Source: Thermomonas flagellata (GTDB taxonomy: Bacteria > Pseudomonadota > Gammaproteobacteria > Xanthomonadales > Xanthomonadaceae). Taken from it: a stretch of DNA of 64,000 bases. Position numbers and translations under genes: made by a program. Location of the stretch: the NCBI RefSeq assembly GCF_022419185.1, contig NZ_JAJOZK010000005.1:62001-126000 (forward strand), read 5' to 3'. Below are positions 39,399 to 48,152 of the stretch, in pieces (positions within the stretch are counted from its first letter, which is position 1; each line of letters begins with the position of its first letter). The notes beneath the pieces are model-generated. The model was not told the origin of the DNA. It searched no databases and saw only the letters and a program-made list of their open reading frames with translations.

Positions 39399-42300
39399 AT
39401 GCGCGCCCACGTCTACGCTGCGCCCACCCGCCAGCTGCGCCGGCGGCGGTTGGCACTGGCCCTGTTCACGCTCTTGGCGGCCTCCACGGCGCAGGCGCAG
39501 AACCTGCCCGGCGGCGGCACGGTGGTCTCCGGCAGCGCCACGATCGGCTATACCGGCACCCAGGCCACCATCAACCAGTCCAGCCAGGGCGTGATCATCA
39601 ACTGGCTGAACTTCGACATCGGCAACGGCTACAGCGTCCAGTTCAACCAGCCCAACGCCAGCGCGGTCGCGCTCAACCGGGTGGTCGGCACCGGCGGCCC
39701 GTCGGTGATCGACGGCACCCTCAGCGCCAACGGCCGGGTGTTCCTGCTCAACACCGCCGGCATCCTGTTCGGCGGCAATGCCCAGGTGAACGTCGGCGGG
39801 CTGGTGGCCTCGACCCTGGCCATGAGCGATGCGGACTTCCTCGCCGGCATCTCCACCGGCCGCTTCCAGTTCACCGGCTACACCGGCAACGCCGGCCTGC
39901 GCAACAACGGCAGCATCCAGGCCGGGGCCGGCGGGGTGGCGCTGGTCGGGCCTTCGGTGGTGAACAACGGCAGCATCACCGCCAACGGCGCCACCATCGC
40001 GGTCGGCGCCGGCACCGCGGTGGCACTGGACTATTTCGGCGACGGCCTGACCCAGGTGCTGGTGGCCGCGCCGGCGGACATCAACTCGGCGTTCGTGCAG
40101 ACCCGGCGCGGCAGCATGACCGCGGATGCGGGCCGGATCCTGCTGCGCACCGCCGCCACCGCCGGCGGAAGCGGGGGCAACCTGTATGTCAGCGGCAGCC
40201 TGCGCGCGCGCACCCTCTCCAACGTCAACGGCCGGGTCGAGCTGACCTCCGACGGCGGGATGGTCATGCTCGGGGCGCCGGGGGTGTTCTCCGATGCCAG
40301 CTCGCCGTTCACCGCCGGCTACATCGACGTCACCGGCGACGGCGGCCAGACCGGCGGCTATGCGCTGCTGCGCGGCAACTCCGTGATCCTGATCAACGAG
40401 GACGACACGCCCTTCGCACCGGGCAACCCGTTCCCGGTGGCCAGCAGGATCGATGCCTCCGGGAGTGGCGGTGGCGGTGCTGTCGATTTGTTGGCGGACA
40501 CCGCCGTGCTGCTGACGGCCAATTCGCAGGTCCTGGCCGAGGCCAGCCTGCGCGGCGATGGCGGCAATGTGCGCATCGCCGGCCAGGCAGTGGGCATGGA
40601 TCGCAATTCGGAGGTCAGGGCCGGTTCCAAGGATGGCGATGGCGGCAGCGTGCTGGCCGTCGCCAGCAGTGCGCTCGCCCTGTACGGCGCGCTGAATGCC
40701 AGTGGCACCATTGCGGGCGGCAGCATCCTGACCGCCACCGCCGGAAACTTTGACGTGCGCGGCCTGCAGGTGAATGCCAGCGGGCTCACCCCCGGCAGCT
40801 GGACGCTGTGGGCACCCAATCTCTCTGTCGTGCATGGCAACGCCCTCGGGTCGCTGGCGTCGCCTGCGGCCGGCCTGAGCCTGCAGGACAACGAGATCAA
40901 CGGCGCGCTGGCCAACGCGACCAATGTCATCCTGCGCGCCGGCACCGGGCCGGCGGATGCCGGCAACGTCGATTTCGCCGCCGGGGTGGACATCCAGAAC
41001 CGGGTCGCCGACCTGTTCCTGCGGGTGGACGCGGACGGTGCGATCACCGGCCGTGACTTCCGCATCGGCGCCAGCCTCAACGGCCGCCTAGCGATGTATT
41101 TCAATGCCGATGCCTCCAGCCGCAGCGGCGGCTATGCCGGCATCCGCTTCGCCAACGCCGACCTCGAGAGCAACGGCGGCGATATCTGGCTGTACGGCCA
41201 GTCCGACCCGCTCTCCGGCTTCGCCAGCAATTTCTCCAGCGGCATTCGCCTGATCGGCGGCAGCGTGCGCACCGGTGGTGGCAGCTTGCTGCTGCGCGGG
41301 GCCAGCACCGCGGCCGATGCGAGCGATGGCGATGCCGGGGTGCGGGTGGACGGCACCAGCCTCGACACCGCCGGCGGCGACCTCACCCTGGTCGGGCAGG
41401 GGGCGGACTTCACCCATGGCGTGGCCCTGGTCGGCGCCAGCCTCACCAGCGCCGGTGGCCGGGTGCGGATCGACGGCAGCAGCAGCGGTAGCGGAACCGG
41501 GGTGCGCAGCAGCGGCACGGCCTTCGCCAGCGGCGGCGGTGCAATCGCCATCACCGGCAGCGGCGATACGGGGGTATGGCTGGACGCGGCGCCGGGGTTC
41601 AGCAGCGGTGGCGGGGCGATCCGGATCGTGGGCAGCGGTGCGGGCCTGGGGGTGTCGCTGCGCGACGGCACGCTGGCCAGCGGCGGCGGGGCGATCGAGG
41701 TGCGCGGCAGCGCGAGCGGGAACGACGGGATCGGCACCGAGCTGGTGGATGCCCGGCTGCAGGGCGGTGCGGGCGACGTGGTGGTGGTCGGCGAGGCGGC
41801 GAACGGGCGCGGGCTGCGCTTTGCGGGTGCGGCGGCGGTGGCGACCACGACGGGCGGGATCGGGTTGACCGGGATCGGGCGCGACGTGGGGCTGGCGCTG
41901 GACAGCGGCCAGGTGACGACGGTGAGCGGCCGCCTAGACCTGCGCGGGCGCGGGACCGGGGCCGGTTCCAGCGGGCTGGTGATCGGCGACGGGGTGAACC
42001 TCACGACCAACGGCGGCGGGATCGCGCTGGCGGGGGAGGGCGTCGGCGGCGCCGGGGTGCGGGTCGGCAACGGCGCGCTAGTGGATGCCGGCAACGGCCT
42101 GCTGGTGCTGCGCGCCGGCAATGCCGGCGGCAGCGACGCGGTGGTGCTGGACGGCCGCCTGCGCAGCAGCTTCGGTATCAACCTGCGCCCGGGAGGCGTG
42201 GATGCCGGCGGCGGGCTGACCGAGCGCACCGGCGATGCGATCCTGCTCGGCGCGGGCAGCGGCGGGTTCGTGCTCGATGCCGGCGAACTCGGGCGCATCG

Positions 42301-43724
42301 AGACCCCGCGGCTGGTGATCGGCAGCCAGCAGCATGCCGGTGCGATCCGGGTGCTGGGCGCGATCGGCCGCACTGGCGATCTGACCCTGCAGAACCAGGG
42401 CGGCAGCGGCGGGATCGATCTGCAGGCCGGGCTGGACGTCGGCAGCGGCACGCTGACCCTCGCCAGCGGCGGCGACATCACCCAGACCGCGGCCGGTGCG
42501 CTGCGCGCCCACAGCCTGCTCGCGATCGCCGGCGGCAACGTGGCGCTGGACGCCGCCCAGAACGACGTGGCGGCAACCACGCTCGCCGGGCGCGCGGGCG
42601 GCAGCTTCCGCTACCAGGACCGCGATGCACTGGCGATCGGGACGGTCGCCGGCGCCGGCTTCGATGCCAGCGGCAACGCCTTCGGCACGCTCTCCGCCAG
42701 CGGCGTGCAGGCCGGCGGCGATGTGTTCGTGCGCAACCTGCAGGGGGATCTCACCCTGCGTGCGGACGTGGCGGGTGCCGACATCGACCTGGTCACCGCC
42801 AACACGCTGCAGAACCCGGTCGGCGCACGCCTGCTCGCCGGCGGTCACTGGCGGGTGTGGGCGCAGACCTGGGTCGGCGAGACCCGTGGCGGCCTGGCCG
42901 GCAGCGGCGCGCTGCCGAACCTGTATGGCTGCCAGTACCAGGGCAGTTGCGGGGTCAGCATCCCGGCCGGCGACGACCACTTCATCTACGTGCAGCAGCC
43001 GGTGGCGACCATCCGCTTCGACGATGCCAGCCGCGAGTACGGCCTGCCCAATCCGGTGTTCACCTTCAGCGTGACCGGCGCGATCCTGGGCGACAGCCCG
43101 GCCGCGGTCGCCAGCGGCAGCGCCGGCACCCCCGCCACCATCGGCAGCGACGTGGGCGCCTATCCCATCAGCGGCAGCTTCACCTCCGCCGCCGGCTATC
43201 GGCTGGTGCTGCTGCCGGGCACACTCAGCATCACCCCCGCCACCCTGCTGTTCACCGCCGACCCGGCGGTGCGCTACCTCGGCGTGGCCAACCCGCCGTT
43301 CACGGGCACGGTCACCGGCTTCCGCAACGGCGACACCGTGGCCAGCGTGTTCGGCAGCGCGCCGATCTGGACCAGCCCGGCCGGGTTGCTCTCGCCGATC
43401 GGGTTCTATCCCATCCTCGGCACCGGCAACCCGCGCAACTACGTGATCACCCAGGCCCCGGGCAATGCCACGGCGCTGCAGATCATCCCGCTGCCGCAGC
43501 TGTCGGCGACGCCCACCGCCTTCGTCAGCGAGCCGGTGAACACCTACGTCTACGACCGCAACATCGCGGGGGCGCCGGTGTGTGCGCTGAACGCCAGCCT
43601 GGACGATCCGGGCCTGGCCAGCGCCGGCGACGACCTGGCCAACGAGTGGGCACGGGTGCGCACCCGCCCGAACCTGAGCAGCTGCTTCGAGAGCGAGCGC
43701 CGCAACGGCTGCAACGAGTTCTGA
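39399..43724 (+). CDS. TpsA filamentous-hemagglutinin-like surface protein with C-terminal MBG-like domains
   Basis: 1441-residue exoprotein. A signal peptide (about 1-33, ALFTLLAASTAQA) is followed by the TPS secretion domain (about 34-290) with INWLNFDIGNGYSVQFNQP and FLLNTAGILFGGNAQVNVGG. A long Gly/Ser/Ala-rich beta-helix covers about 290-1190. Two MBG-like domains follow (about 1203-1283, REYGLPNPVFTFSVTG; about 1282-1375, GVANPPFTGTVTGFRNGD). The tail has three Cys in the last 55 residues. The start follows AAGGAG. TpsB is directly upstream. Adhesin function is expected from the family; target unknown. Confidence 0.9.
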   Translation: MRAHVYAAPTRQLRRRRLALALFTLLAASTAQAQNLPGGGTVVSGSATIGYTGTQATINQSSQGVIINWLNFDIGNGYSVQFNQPNASAVALNRVVGTGGPSVIDGTLSANGRVFLLNTAGILFGGNAQVNVGGLVASTLAMSDADFLAGISTGRFQFTGYTGNAGLRNNGSIQAGAGGVALVGPSVVNNGSITANGATIAVGAGTAVALDYFGDGLTQVLVAAPADINSAFVQTRRGSMTADAGRILLRTAATAGGSGGNLYVSGSLRARTLSNVNGRVELTSDGGMVMLGAPGVFSDASSPFTAGYIDVTGDGGQTGGYALLRGNSVILINEDDTPFAPGNPFPVASRIDASGSGGGGAVDLLADTAVLLTANSQVLAEASLRGDGGNVRIAGQAVGMDRNSEVRAGSKDGDGGSVLAVASSALALYGALNASGTIAGGSILTATAGNFDVRGLQVNASGLTPGSWTLWAPNLSVVHGNALGSLASPAAGLSLQDNEINGALANATNVILRAGTGPADAGNVDFAAGVDIQNRVADLFLRVDADGAITGRDFRIGASLNGRLAMYFNADASSRSGGYAGIRFANADLESNGGDIWLYGQSDPLSGFASNFSSGIRLIGGSVRTGGGSLLLRGASTAADASDGDAGVRVDGTSLDTAGGDLTLVGQGADFTHGVALVGASLTSAGGRVRIDGSSSGSGTGVRSSGTAFASGGGAIAITGSGDTGVWLDAAPGFSSGGGAIRIVGSGAGLGVSLRDGTLASGGGAIEVRGSASGNDGIGTELVDARLQGGAGDVVVVGEAANGRGLRFAGAAAVATTTGGIGLTGIGRDVGLALDSGQVTTVSGRLDLRGRGTGAGSSGLVIGDGVNLTTNGGGIALAGEGVGGAGVRVGNGALVDAGNGLLVLRAGNAGGSDAVVLDGRLRSSFGINLRPGGVDAGGGLTERTGDAILLGAGSGGFVLDAGELGRIETPRLVIGSQQHAGAIRVLGAIGRTGDLTLQNQGGSGGIDLQAGLDVGSGTLTLASGGDITQTAAGALRAHSLLAIAGGNVALDAAQNDVAATTLAGRAGGSFRYQDRDALAIGTVAGAGFDASGNAFGTLSASGVQAGGDVFVRNLQGDLTLRADVAGADIDLVTANTLQNPVGARLLAGGHWRVWAQTWVGETRGGLAGSGALPNLYGCQYQGSCGVSIPAGDDHFIYVQQPVATIRFDDASREYGLPNPVFTFSVTGAILGDSPAAVASGSAGTPATIGSDVGAYPISGSFTSAAGYRLVLLPGTLSITPATLLFTADPAVRYLGVANPPFTGTVTGFRNGDTVASVFGSAPIWTSPAGLLSPIGFYPILGTGNPRNYVITQAPGNATALQIIPLPQLSATPTAFVSEPVNTYVYDRNIAGAPVCALNASLDDPGLASAGDDLANEWARVRTRPNLSSCFESERRNGCNEF

Positions 43725-43740
43725 GCCGGCATCCGCCGGC

Positions 43741-43779
43741 CGGCCCGGTTCGATGCGCGAATGCGTCGGAACCGGGCCG
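43741..43779. terminator. Hairpin between tpsA and the convergent sensor kinase
   Basis: CGGCCCGGTTC / GAACCGGGCCG forms an 11-bp perfect stem with a 17-nt loop in the 60-bp convergent gap. No T-run follows, so it may be a Rho-assisted or weak terminator for both genes. Confidence 0.45.
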
Positions 43780-43784
43780 GGGCC

Positions 43785-45140
43785 TCACGGCGCGCAGGCA
43801 GGCACGGCTGGGCTGGAGGCCAGCAGCGCGCGCAGGCGCGCAGGGGCCGGTGGCAGCGGCCCGAGGCGCGCGCCGAGGCGGGCGCAGCGTGCCAGCAGCT
43901 CCGGCCGCGGCTGCCGGCACAGGACGACCATCTGCGGCGCCGGCCTGTGCCGTCGCTCCTGGTCCAGCAGCAACCAGGCCGGGTCGTCGGCGTCCTCCAG
44001 CGCGCACAGCAGCAGCGCAGGCCGTGCTTCGCCACCAGCGAGGGCGGCCTGCAACTGCGCCGGCGACGTGCAGGCTTGCGCGGCATGGCCCCAGGAGGCC
44101 AGCAATCCGGCCAAGGCCGCGGCGCGCGCGGGATCGCGGTCGTACACCAGCGCGTGCGGGCGGGTCGCCTGCGCATCCGCGCGCGGCAGTGCCAGCCAGA
44201 ACCGGCTGCCGCGGTGCAGGGCCGAGTCCAGTTCCACGCGCGTGCCCAGCAGCGCTGCCAGGCGCGCCGCGATCGCCAGGCCCAGGCCGTAACCGCGGCG
44301 CGGATCGCGCTCCGGGTTGCCGATCTGGAAGAACTCGTCGAACACCCGTGGCTGGTGCACCGGCGCGATCCCGATCCCGCTGTCGCGGACCTCGATGCGC
44401 ACGCCATCGGCGTGCCGGCGCGCGGCCAGCAGCACCCGACCGCCCGGCGGCGTCGCGCGCAGCGCGTTGTCGAGCAGGCGTTCCAGCAGGTCCGCCAGCA
44501 GTGCCGGGTCGGTGTGCACGGCGAAGCGGCCAGCGCGCCAGTGCAGGCCGATGCCGGCACGGGCCGCGGCGGCGGCGTGGCGGTGCACGAGCGCGGCGAA
44601 CAGCGGCTCCAGCGTGCAGTCGGCGGCCTGCGGCTGCACCGCGCCGGCTTCGCAGCGTGCCAGCAGCAGCAGTCCGTCGAGCACGCCGGCGATGTCGGCG
44701 ATGCCCTCGCGCAGCGAGGCGAGTGCGGCCTCGGCCTCGGGGTCGGGCGGCGGCGGCAGACGCGCCAGCGCCAGCTGCATGCGCTGCAGCGGCTGGCGCA
44801 GGTCGTGGCCGGTGGCGTCGAGCATGCGCTGGCGCGCCCGCAGTGCGCCCTCGCCCTGCTGGATCAGGTGCAGCATCTCCACGGCCATGCGTTCCTGCTG
44901 CGCCTGCATGTCGCGCGCCCGGCGCCGCCATTCGACGATCCGCTGCGCCAGTTCCGCCAGCGCGGCCGGGGTGCCGGGTGCTGGCGCACACGCCGTGTCG
45001 TCGTCCTGCGCTGCCGCCAGCAGCGGGGCCAGCGCGCGCGCCTGTGCCTGCCGCAGGCGCCGGCCCTGCAGCGTAAGGCCAGCCAGCAGGCCGAGGCCGG
45101 CCGCGGCCCCCCCCCCCAGCACGGCAGTCAGCATGTCCAT
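43785..45140 (-). CDS. Membrane sensor histidine kinase with degenerate C-terminal receiver
   Basis: 451 residues. One N-terminal membrane segment (about 4-25), a coiled-coil stretch, then the dimerisation/phosphoacceptor helix with LDATGHDLRQPLQRMQLAL (His in HDLRQPL). The ATPase domain shows LLDNALRATPPGG (N box), VRDSGIGIAP (G1) and GYGLGLAIAARLAALL (G2). A receiver-like domain (about 330-451) lacks the phosphoacceptor Asp: the strand reads PALLLCALEDAD. No sensor domain is visible, so it may sense through the membrane segment or a partner. A run of eleven G lies at codons 8-12 (see repeat). Start ATG at 45140; 45134 is an alternative. Possible partner: the T6SS response regulator. Confidence 0.85.
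   Translation of the reverse strand: MDMLTAVLGGGAAAGLGLLAGLTLQGRRLRQAQARALAPLLAAAQDDDTACAPAPGTPAALAELAQRIVEWRRRARDMQAQQERMAVEMLHLIQQGEGALRARQRMLDATGHDLRQPLQRMQLALARLPPPPDPEAEAALASLREGIADIAGVLDGLLLLARCEAGAVQPQAADCTLEPLFAALVHRHAAAAARAGIGLHWRAGRFAVHTDPALLADLLERLLDNALRATPPGGRVLLAARRHADGVRIEVRDSGIGIAPVHQPRVFDEFFQIGNPERDPRRGYGLGLAIAARLAALLGTRVELDSALHRGSRFWLALPRADAQATRPHALVYDRDPARAAALAGLLASWGHAAQACTSPAQLQAALAGGEARPALLLCALEDADDPAWLLLDQERRHRPAPQMVVLCRQPRPELLARCARLGARLGPLPPAPARLRALLASSPAVPACAP
45107..45117. repeat. C11/G11 homopolymer in the sensor kinase coding sequence
   Basis: Eleven consecutive C on the plus strand are eleven G in the sense strand of the kinase, encoding Leu-Gly-Gly-Gly-Ala around residues 8-12. 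It is the longest homopolymer I noticed in the window. A gain or loss of one base would shift the frame immediately after the start of the membrane segment. Confidence 0.9.
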
Positions 45141-45355
45141 CGTGCGTAGGCATGTCCGTTTCGACCCACAGGCTAGGACTCCGCGCCGGGGGCGGCGATA
45201 GGCCGTCGGCGCTATCTGCCGCCTCGTGTATGGGCGGTGGACTACACCGAACGGCGTATCGAATTCGCGGCGCGCGCGGCGCAGACTTCCGCTGTGACCG
45301 CGATGCGCCGCGCTGCGCACCGGTCGGAAGTCCCGATCCGAACCTGAGGCATGCC

Positions 45356-45937
45356 ATGAACACGACTGCTCCGTTCCGTCCGCTGCTGGTGCTGGCGCTG
45401 CTGTCCGCCGCCGGGATCGCCGCGGCCCAGCAGGCGCCGGCGGTGCAGGAATCACCGTCGGTCGATTCCATCATCAACAGCCTGAAGGCCGATCCGCCGG
45501 CGGAAGGGCCCGGCCAGACGCGCGCGCTGCGCCCGGGCGCAGCGGCGATGGCGACCGCGCCGGCGCCGACGCCCGCCCCGGTGGCCAAGCCGAAGCCGGC
45601 ATCGGTCAACATGCGCATCAACTTCGACTACAACTCCGCGCGGATCTCCGAGAGTTCGGCCAAGACCATGGCCACTCTGGCCAAGGCGCTGTCCTCGCCG
45701 CAGCTGGAGGGCCGCCGCTTCACCGTGGTCGGCCACACCGATGCCAGCGGCTCGGCGGCCTACAACAAGGCCCTGTCCGAGCGGCGCGCCAACGCGGTGC
45801 GCCAGTACCTGATCGAGAACGGGGTCGAGGCCTCGCGCCTGCGGGCGGTGGGCAAGGGCAAGAGCGAACTGCTCAATCCCGACGATCCGCTGGGCGCGGA
45901 GAACCGCCGGGTCGAGATCCAGGCCACTGGTGGCTGA
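45356..45937 (+). CDS. OmpA-family peptidoglycan-binding protein
   Basis: 193 residues. A signal peptide (about 1-24, LLVLALLSAAGIAAA) without a lipobox Cys, then a Pro/Ala-rich linker (about 40-80), then an OmpA C-terminal domain (about 82-190) with MRINFDYNSARISESSAKT, VVGHTDASGSAAYNKALSE (the peptidoglycan-binding Asp) and RRANAVRQYLIENGV. It has no beta barrel. Only nine bases separate it from the PAAR-like gene, so the two are probably co-transcribed and linked to T6SS. Start ATG at 45356; an ATG five bases earlier is out of frame. Confidence 0.88.
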   Translation: MNTTAPFRPLLVLALLSAAGIAAAQQAPAVQESPSVDSIINSLKADPPAEGPGQTRALRPGAAAMATAPAPTPAPVAKPKPASVNMRINFDYNSARISESSAKTMATLAKALSSPQLEGRRFTVVGHTDASGSAAYNKALSERRANAVRQYLIENGVEASRLRAVGKGKSELLNPDDPLGAENRRVEIQATGG

Positions 45938-45946
45938 GCCGCGGCC

Positions 45947-46336
45947 ATGCCGCTGCAGGTCGTCAACGGCGCGCAGCTGCTGTGCAGCTTCGGCATGCTG
46001 CCCTCCAGCCTGGTGGTGCTGCCGACGAACCGCGTGTTCTCGGGTAACCAGCCGGCGGCCAACATCCTCGACCACAAGCCCATGCTCAACGTGCAGCCGT
46101 TCGGCATGTGCATGAGCCTGGCCAATCCGCAGGTGGCGGCGGCGACCTCCGCCGCCAGCGGGGTGCTGACCCCGCAGCCCTGCATCCCGATGACGCAGAC
46201 GCCGTGGACGCCCGGCGCCGCCACCGTGCTGGTCGGCAACCTGCCGGCGGTGGACAACACCTGCACCTGCCAGTGCCTGTGGGGTGGGCTGGTGAGCGTG
46301 CTCAATCCGGGCCAGGTGACTGAGCTGATTCCCTAG
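45947..46336 (+). CDS. PAAR-like spike-tip protein (DUF4280)
   Basis: 129 residues matching the DUF4280 PAAR-like pattern: VVNGAQLLCSFGMLPSSL, ILDHKPMLNVQPFGMCMSLA, the CIPMTQTPWTPGA segment and a C-terminal NTCTCQCLWGG. Several Cys and one His could bind a metal at the tip, as in true PAAR. Such proteins cap the VgrG spike in T6SS. It carries no effector extension, so cargo would attach through an adaptor. It is 9 bp after the OmpA-like gene and faces the end of the vgrG operon. Confidence 0.85.
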   Translation: MPLQVVNGAQLLCSFGMLPSSLVVLPTNRVFSGNQPAANILDHKPMLNVQPFGMCMSLANPQVAAATSAASGVLTPQPCIPMTQTPWTPGAATVLVGNLPAVDNTCTCQCLWGGLVSVLNPGQVTELIP

Positions 46337-46584
46337 GCCTGCCGGTACACCCCGGCGGCCCGCGCCGCTGGCCGCAGCGGTGCCGGCCGCAGCGTCGATG
46401 ATTCCCGCGCGATCCCGGCGGTATCCGCAGGCACCCTGTGTCCGCGCTCCCACGCTCCCGCGCATCGTCTGAGGTTGGCGTGCCGTCAGCGCGCGCGTCC
46501 TGTCCTGTGCGAGGTGGCGGCGGCAGCGCACTGTTGGACGAAGAATGCACGGAGCGGGGCAGGACCGCGCCCGCGCGGCGTGCG

Positions 46585-48150
46585 TCAGCCGAGCATCCGT
46601 CCGGCATTTCCGAGCGACTGCGCGGCATTGCCGATCGCGCCGGCAGCACCGGCAGCGGCCGATTGCGCGGCGGCGACGGCGCCCTGGGCGGCCTGGCCGG
46701 CCGCGGCGGCAGCCTCGCCGACCGCAGCCTGTGCCTGCGCGACCGCGGCTTGCGCGGCCTCGCCGGCATTCGCCGCAGCCGACTGCAGGGCCTGCTGCGC
46801 GCTGCCCAGGGCTTGCTGCGCGGCGCCGTTGAGCGCCTGCTGCGCCTGCTGCGCGGCCTGGTTGGCCTGTGCCAACCCTTGCTGCGCGGCCTGGTTGGCC
46901 TGCTGCTGGGCTTGGGCGATCGCCTGCTGGGCGGTGTCGATCGCCTGCTGGGCGGCCTCGCCGACCTGCTGCTGCGCACCGTCGATCGCGGCCATCGCCT
47001 GGTCGATCGCGCCCTGCGCGGCCTGGTTGGCCTGCGTGCGCAGGCCGTTGACGGCATCGCGTGCCTGTGCGATCGCGGCCCCGGCCTGTTCGCGCACGGT
47101 TTGCTGCGCCTGGCGGACGGCGCCACGCGCGGTGTCCAGCGCCTGCTGCGCGGCCTGGTTGGCGACGGCCTGCGCCTGGTCGATCGCATCCAGCGCGCGG
47201 TCCATCGCGTCCAGGGCCTGGTCGGCCAGCCCGTCGGCGCGGTCGAGCAGGGCATCGGCCTGGTCGAGCAGATTGCCTGCGATGTCGTTCAGCGCCCCGG
47301 TGGCATTGGCGAGCGCGTTGTTGGCCTGCGCCGCGCGCCGCGCCAGCTCCTCCTGCAGCGCGCGCACGTACGGACAGTCTGAGGCGGGGAAGTCCACTGG
47401 CAGGTTGGGGAATTCGTTCGGCAGCGCGTCCAGCAGCGCGGCGACCTGGCCGAGCGCGTCGCGCGCCCGCCCCAGCACCTCGCCGCGCAGCTGCTCCAGC
47501 GCGCGGGTGGTGGCATCGCGCAGGGCCGCCTGCGCCTGGTCGATGGCGGTGTTGGCGGCGTCCAGCGCGCGCCCGATGCCGTCCTCGACCAGCGCCATCG
47601 CGTTGTCGACCATGCCCATGGCGCGGTCGATGGCCTCCTGCGCGGCCTGTTCGGCGCAGGCCATCGCCTGGTCGAGGGCCTGGTTGGCCTGCGCCAAGGC
47701 CCCTTCCGCGAGTGCGCGTGCCTGCTGTTGGGCACGATCCACCGCGCCCTGCGCCTGCGCCAGCGCGCCCTGGGCGGCGGCGCCGGCCTGCTGGCTGGCC
47801 TGGTCCAGGGCCTGGTTGGCCTGCGCCAGTGCGTTCTGCGCCAGGTCGTTGGCGCTGGCGCGGGCGGCGTCCAGGGCCTGGTTGGCCTGCGCCAGCGCGC
47901 CCTGGGCCGCGGCCCCGGCCTGTGCGGCGGCCTGCTGCGCGGCCTGCTGCGCCTGCGCGATCGCGCCGTTGGCGGCGCCCGCGGCCGCGGACGCGGCATT
48001 GGCGACCGCGGTCTGGGCCTCGCCGATCGCCGCCTGTGCGGCCTGGCCGGCGCTGGCGGCCGCGGCGCTGGCGGCCTGCTGCGCCTGCTGCACCGCCTGC
48101 CCGGCGCTGGCGCCGATCGACGACAGTCCTGAGGTCAGTCCGTCGAACAT
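46585..48150 (-). CDS. Ala/Gln-rich repeat protein in the vgrG operon, function unknown
   Basis: 521 residues, nearly all helical and amphipathic. Ala makes up about 40% of a stretch I counted, with abundant Gln, Asp and Asn. Residues 85-238 are seven 22-residue units marked by ALAQANQALD at 85, 107 and 151 (exact) and related forms at 129, 173, 195 and 217. Residues about 294-328 switch to heptads (LLDQADA, LLDRADG, LADQALD). The only non-repetitive island is about 243-262 (LPNEFPNLPVDFPASDCPY). No signal peptide. It begins two bases after the 118-aa gene and lies last in the tssF-vgrG-DUF4123 operon, the cargo position. I do not recognise a family; a helical fibre, membrane-active repeat or chaperone-like coil are all possible. 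Confidence 0.75.
   Translation of the reverse strand: MFDGLTSGLSSIGASAGQAVQQAQQAASAAAASAGQAAQAAIGEAQTAVANAASAAAGAANGAIAQAQQAAQQAAAQAGAAAQGALAQANQALDAARASANDLAQNALAQANQALDQASQQAGAAAQGALAQAQGAVDRAQQQARALAEGALAQANQALDQAMACAEQAAQEAIDRAMGMVDNAMALVEDGIGRALDAANTAIDQAQAALRDATTRALEQLRGEVLGRARDALGQVAALLDALPNEFPNLPVDFPASDCPYVRALQEELARRAAQANNALANATGALNDIAGNLLDQADALLDRADGLADQALDAMDRALDAIDQAQAVANQAAQQALDTARGAVRQAQQTVREQAGAAIAQARDAVNGLRTQANQAAQGAIDQAMAAIDGAQQQVGEAAQQAIDTAQQAIAQAQQQANQAAQQGLAQANQAAQQAQQALNGAAQQALGSAQQALQSAAANAGEAAQAAVAQAQAAVGEAAAAAGQAAQGAVAAAQSAAAGAAGAIGNAAQSLGNAGRMLG
47437..47898 (-). repeat. Seven tandem 66-bp units (22-residue helical repeats)
   Basis: Within the Ala/Gln protein, a motif A-L-x-x-A-x-x-A-[LVI]-D recurs every 22 residues from residue 85 to 238. 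A 22-residue (2 x 11) period is typical of apolipoprotein-like amphipathic helices. At DNA level this is an imperfect 66-bp tandem array with GCGCTGGC-type cores. Confidence 0.75.
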
Positions 48151-48152
48151 CG

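Noticed and set aside
46337-46584. Search for a small gene or terminator between the PAAR-like and Ala/Gln genes
   Set aside because: No frame with a convincing start and ribosome site, and no strong hairpin with T-run, was seen in these 248 bp.
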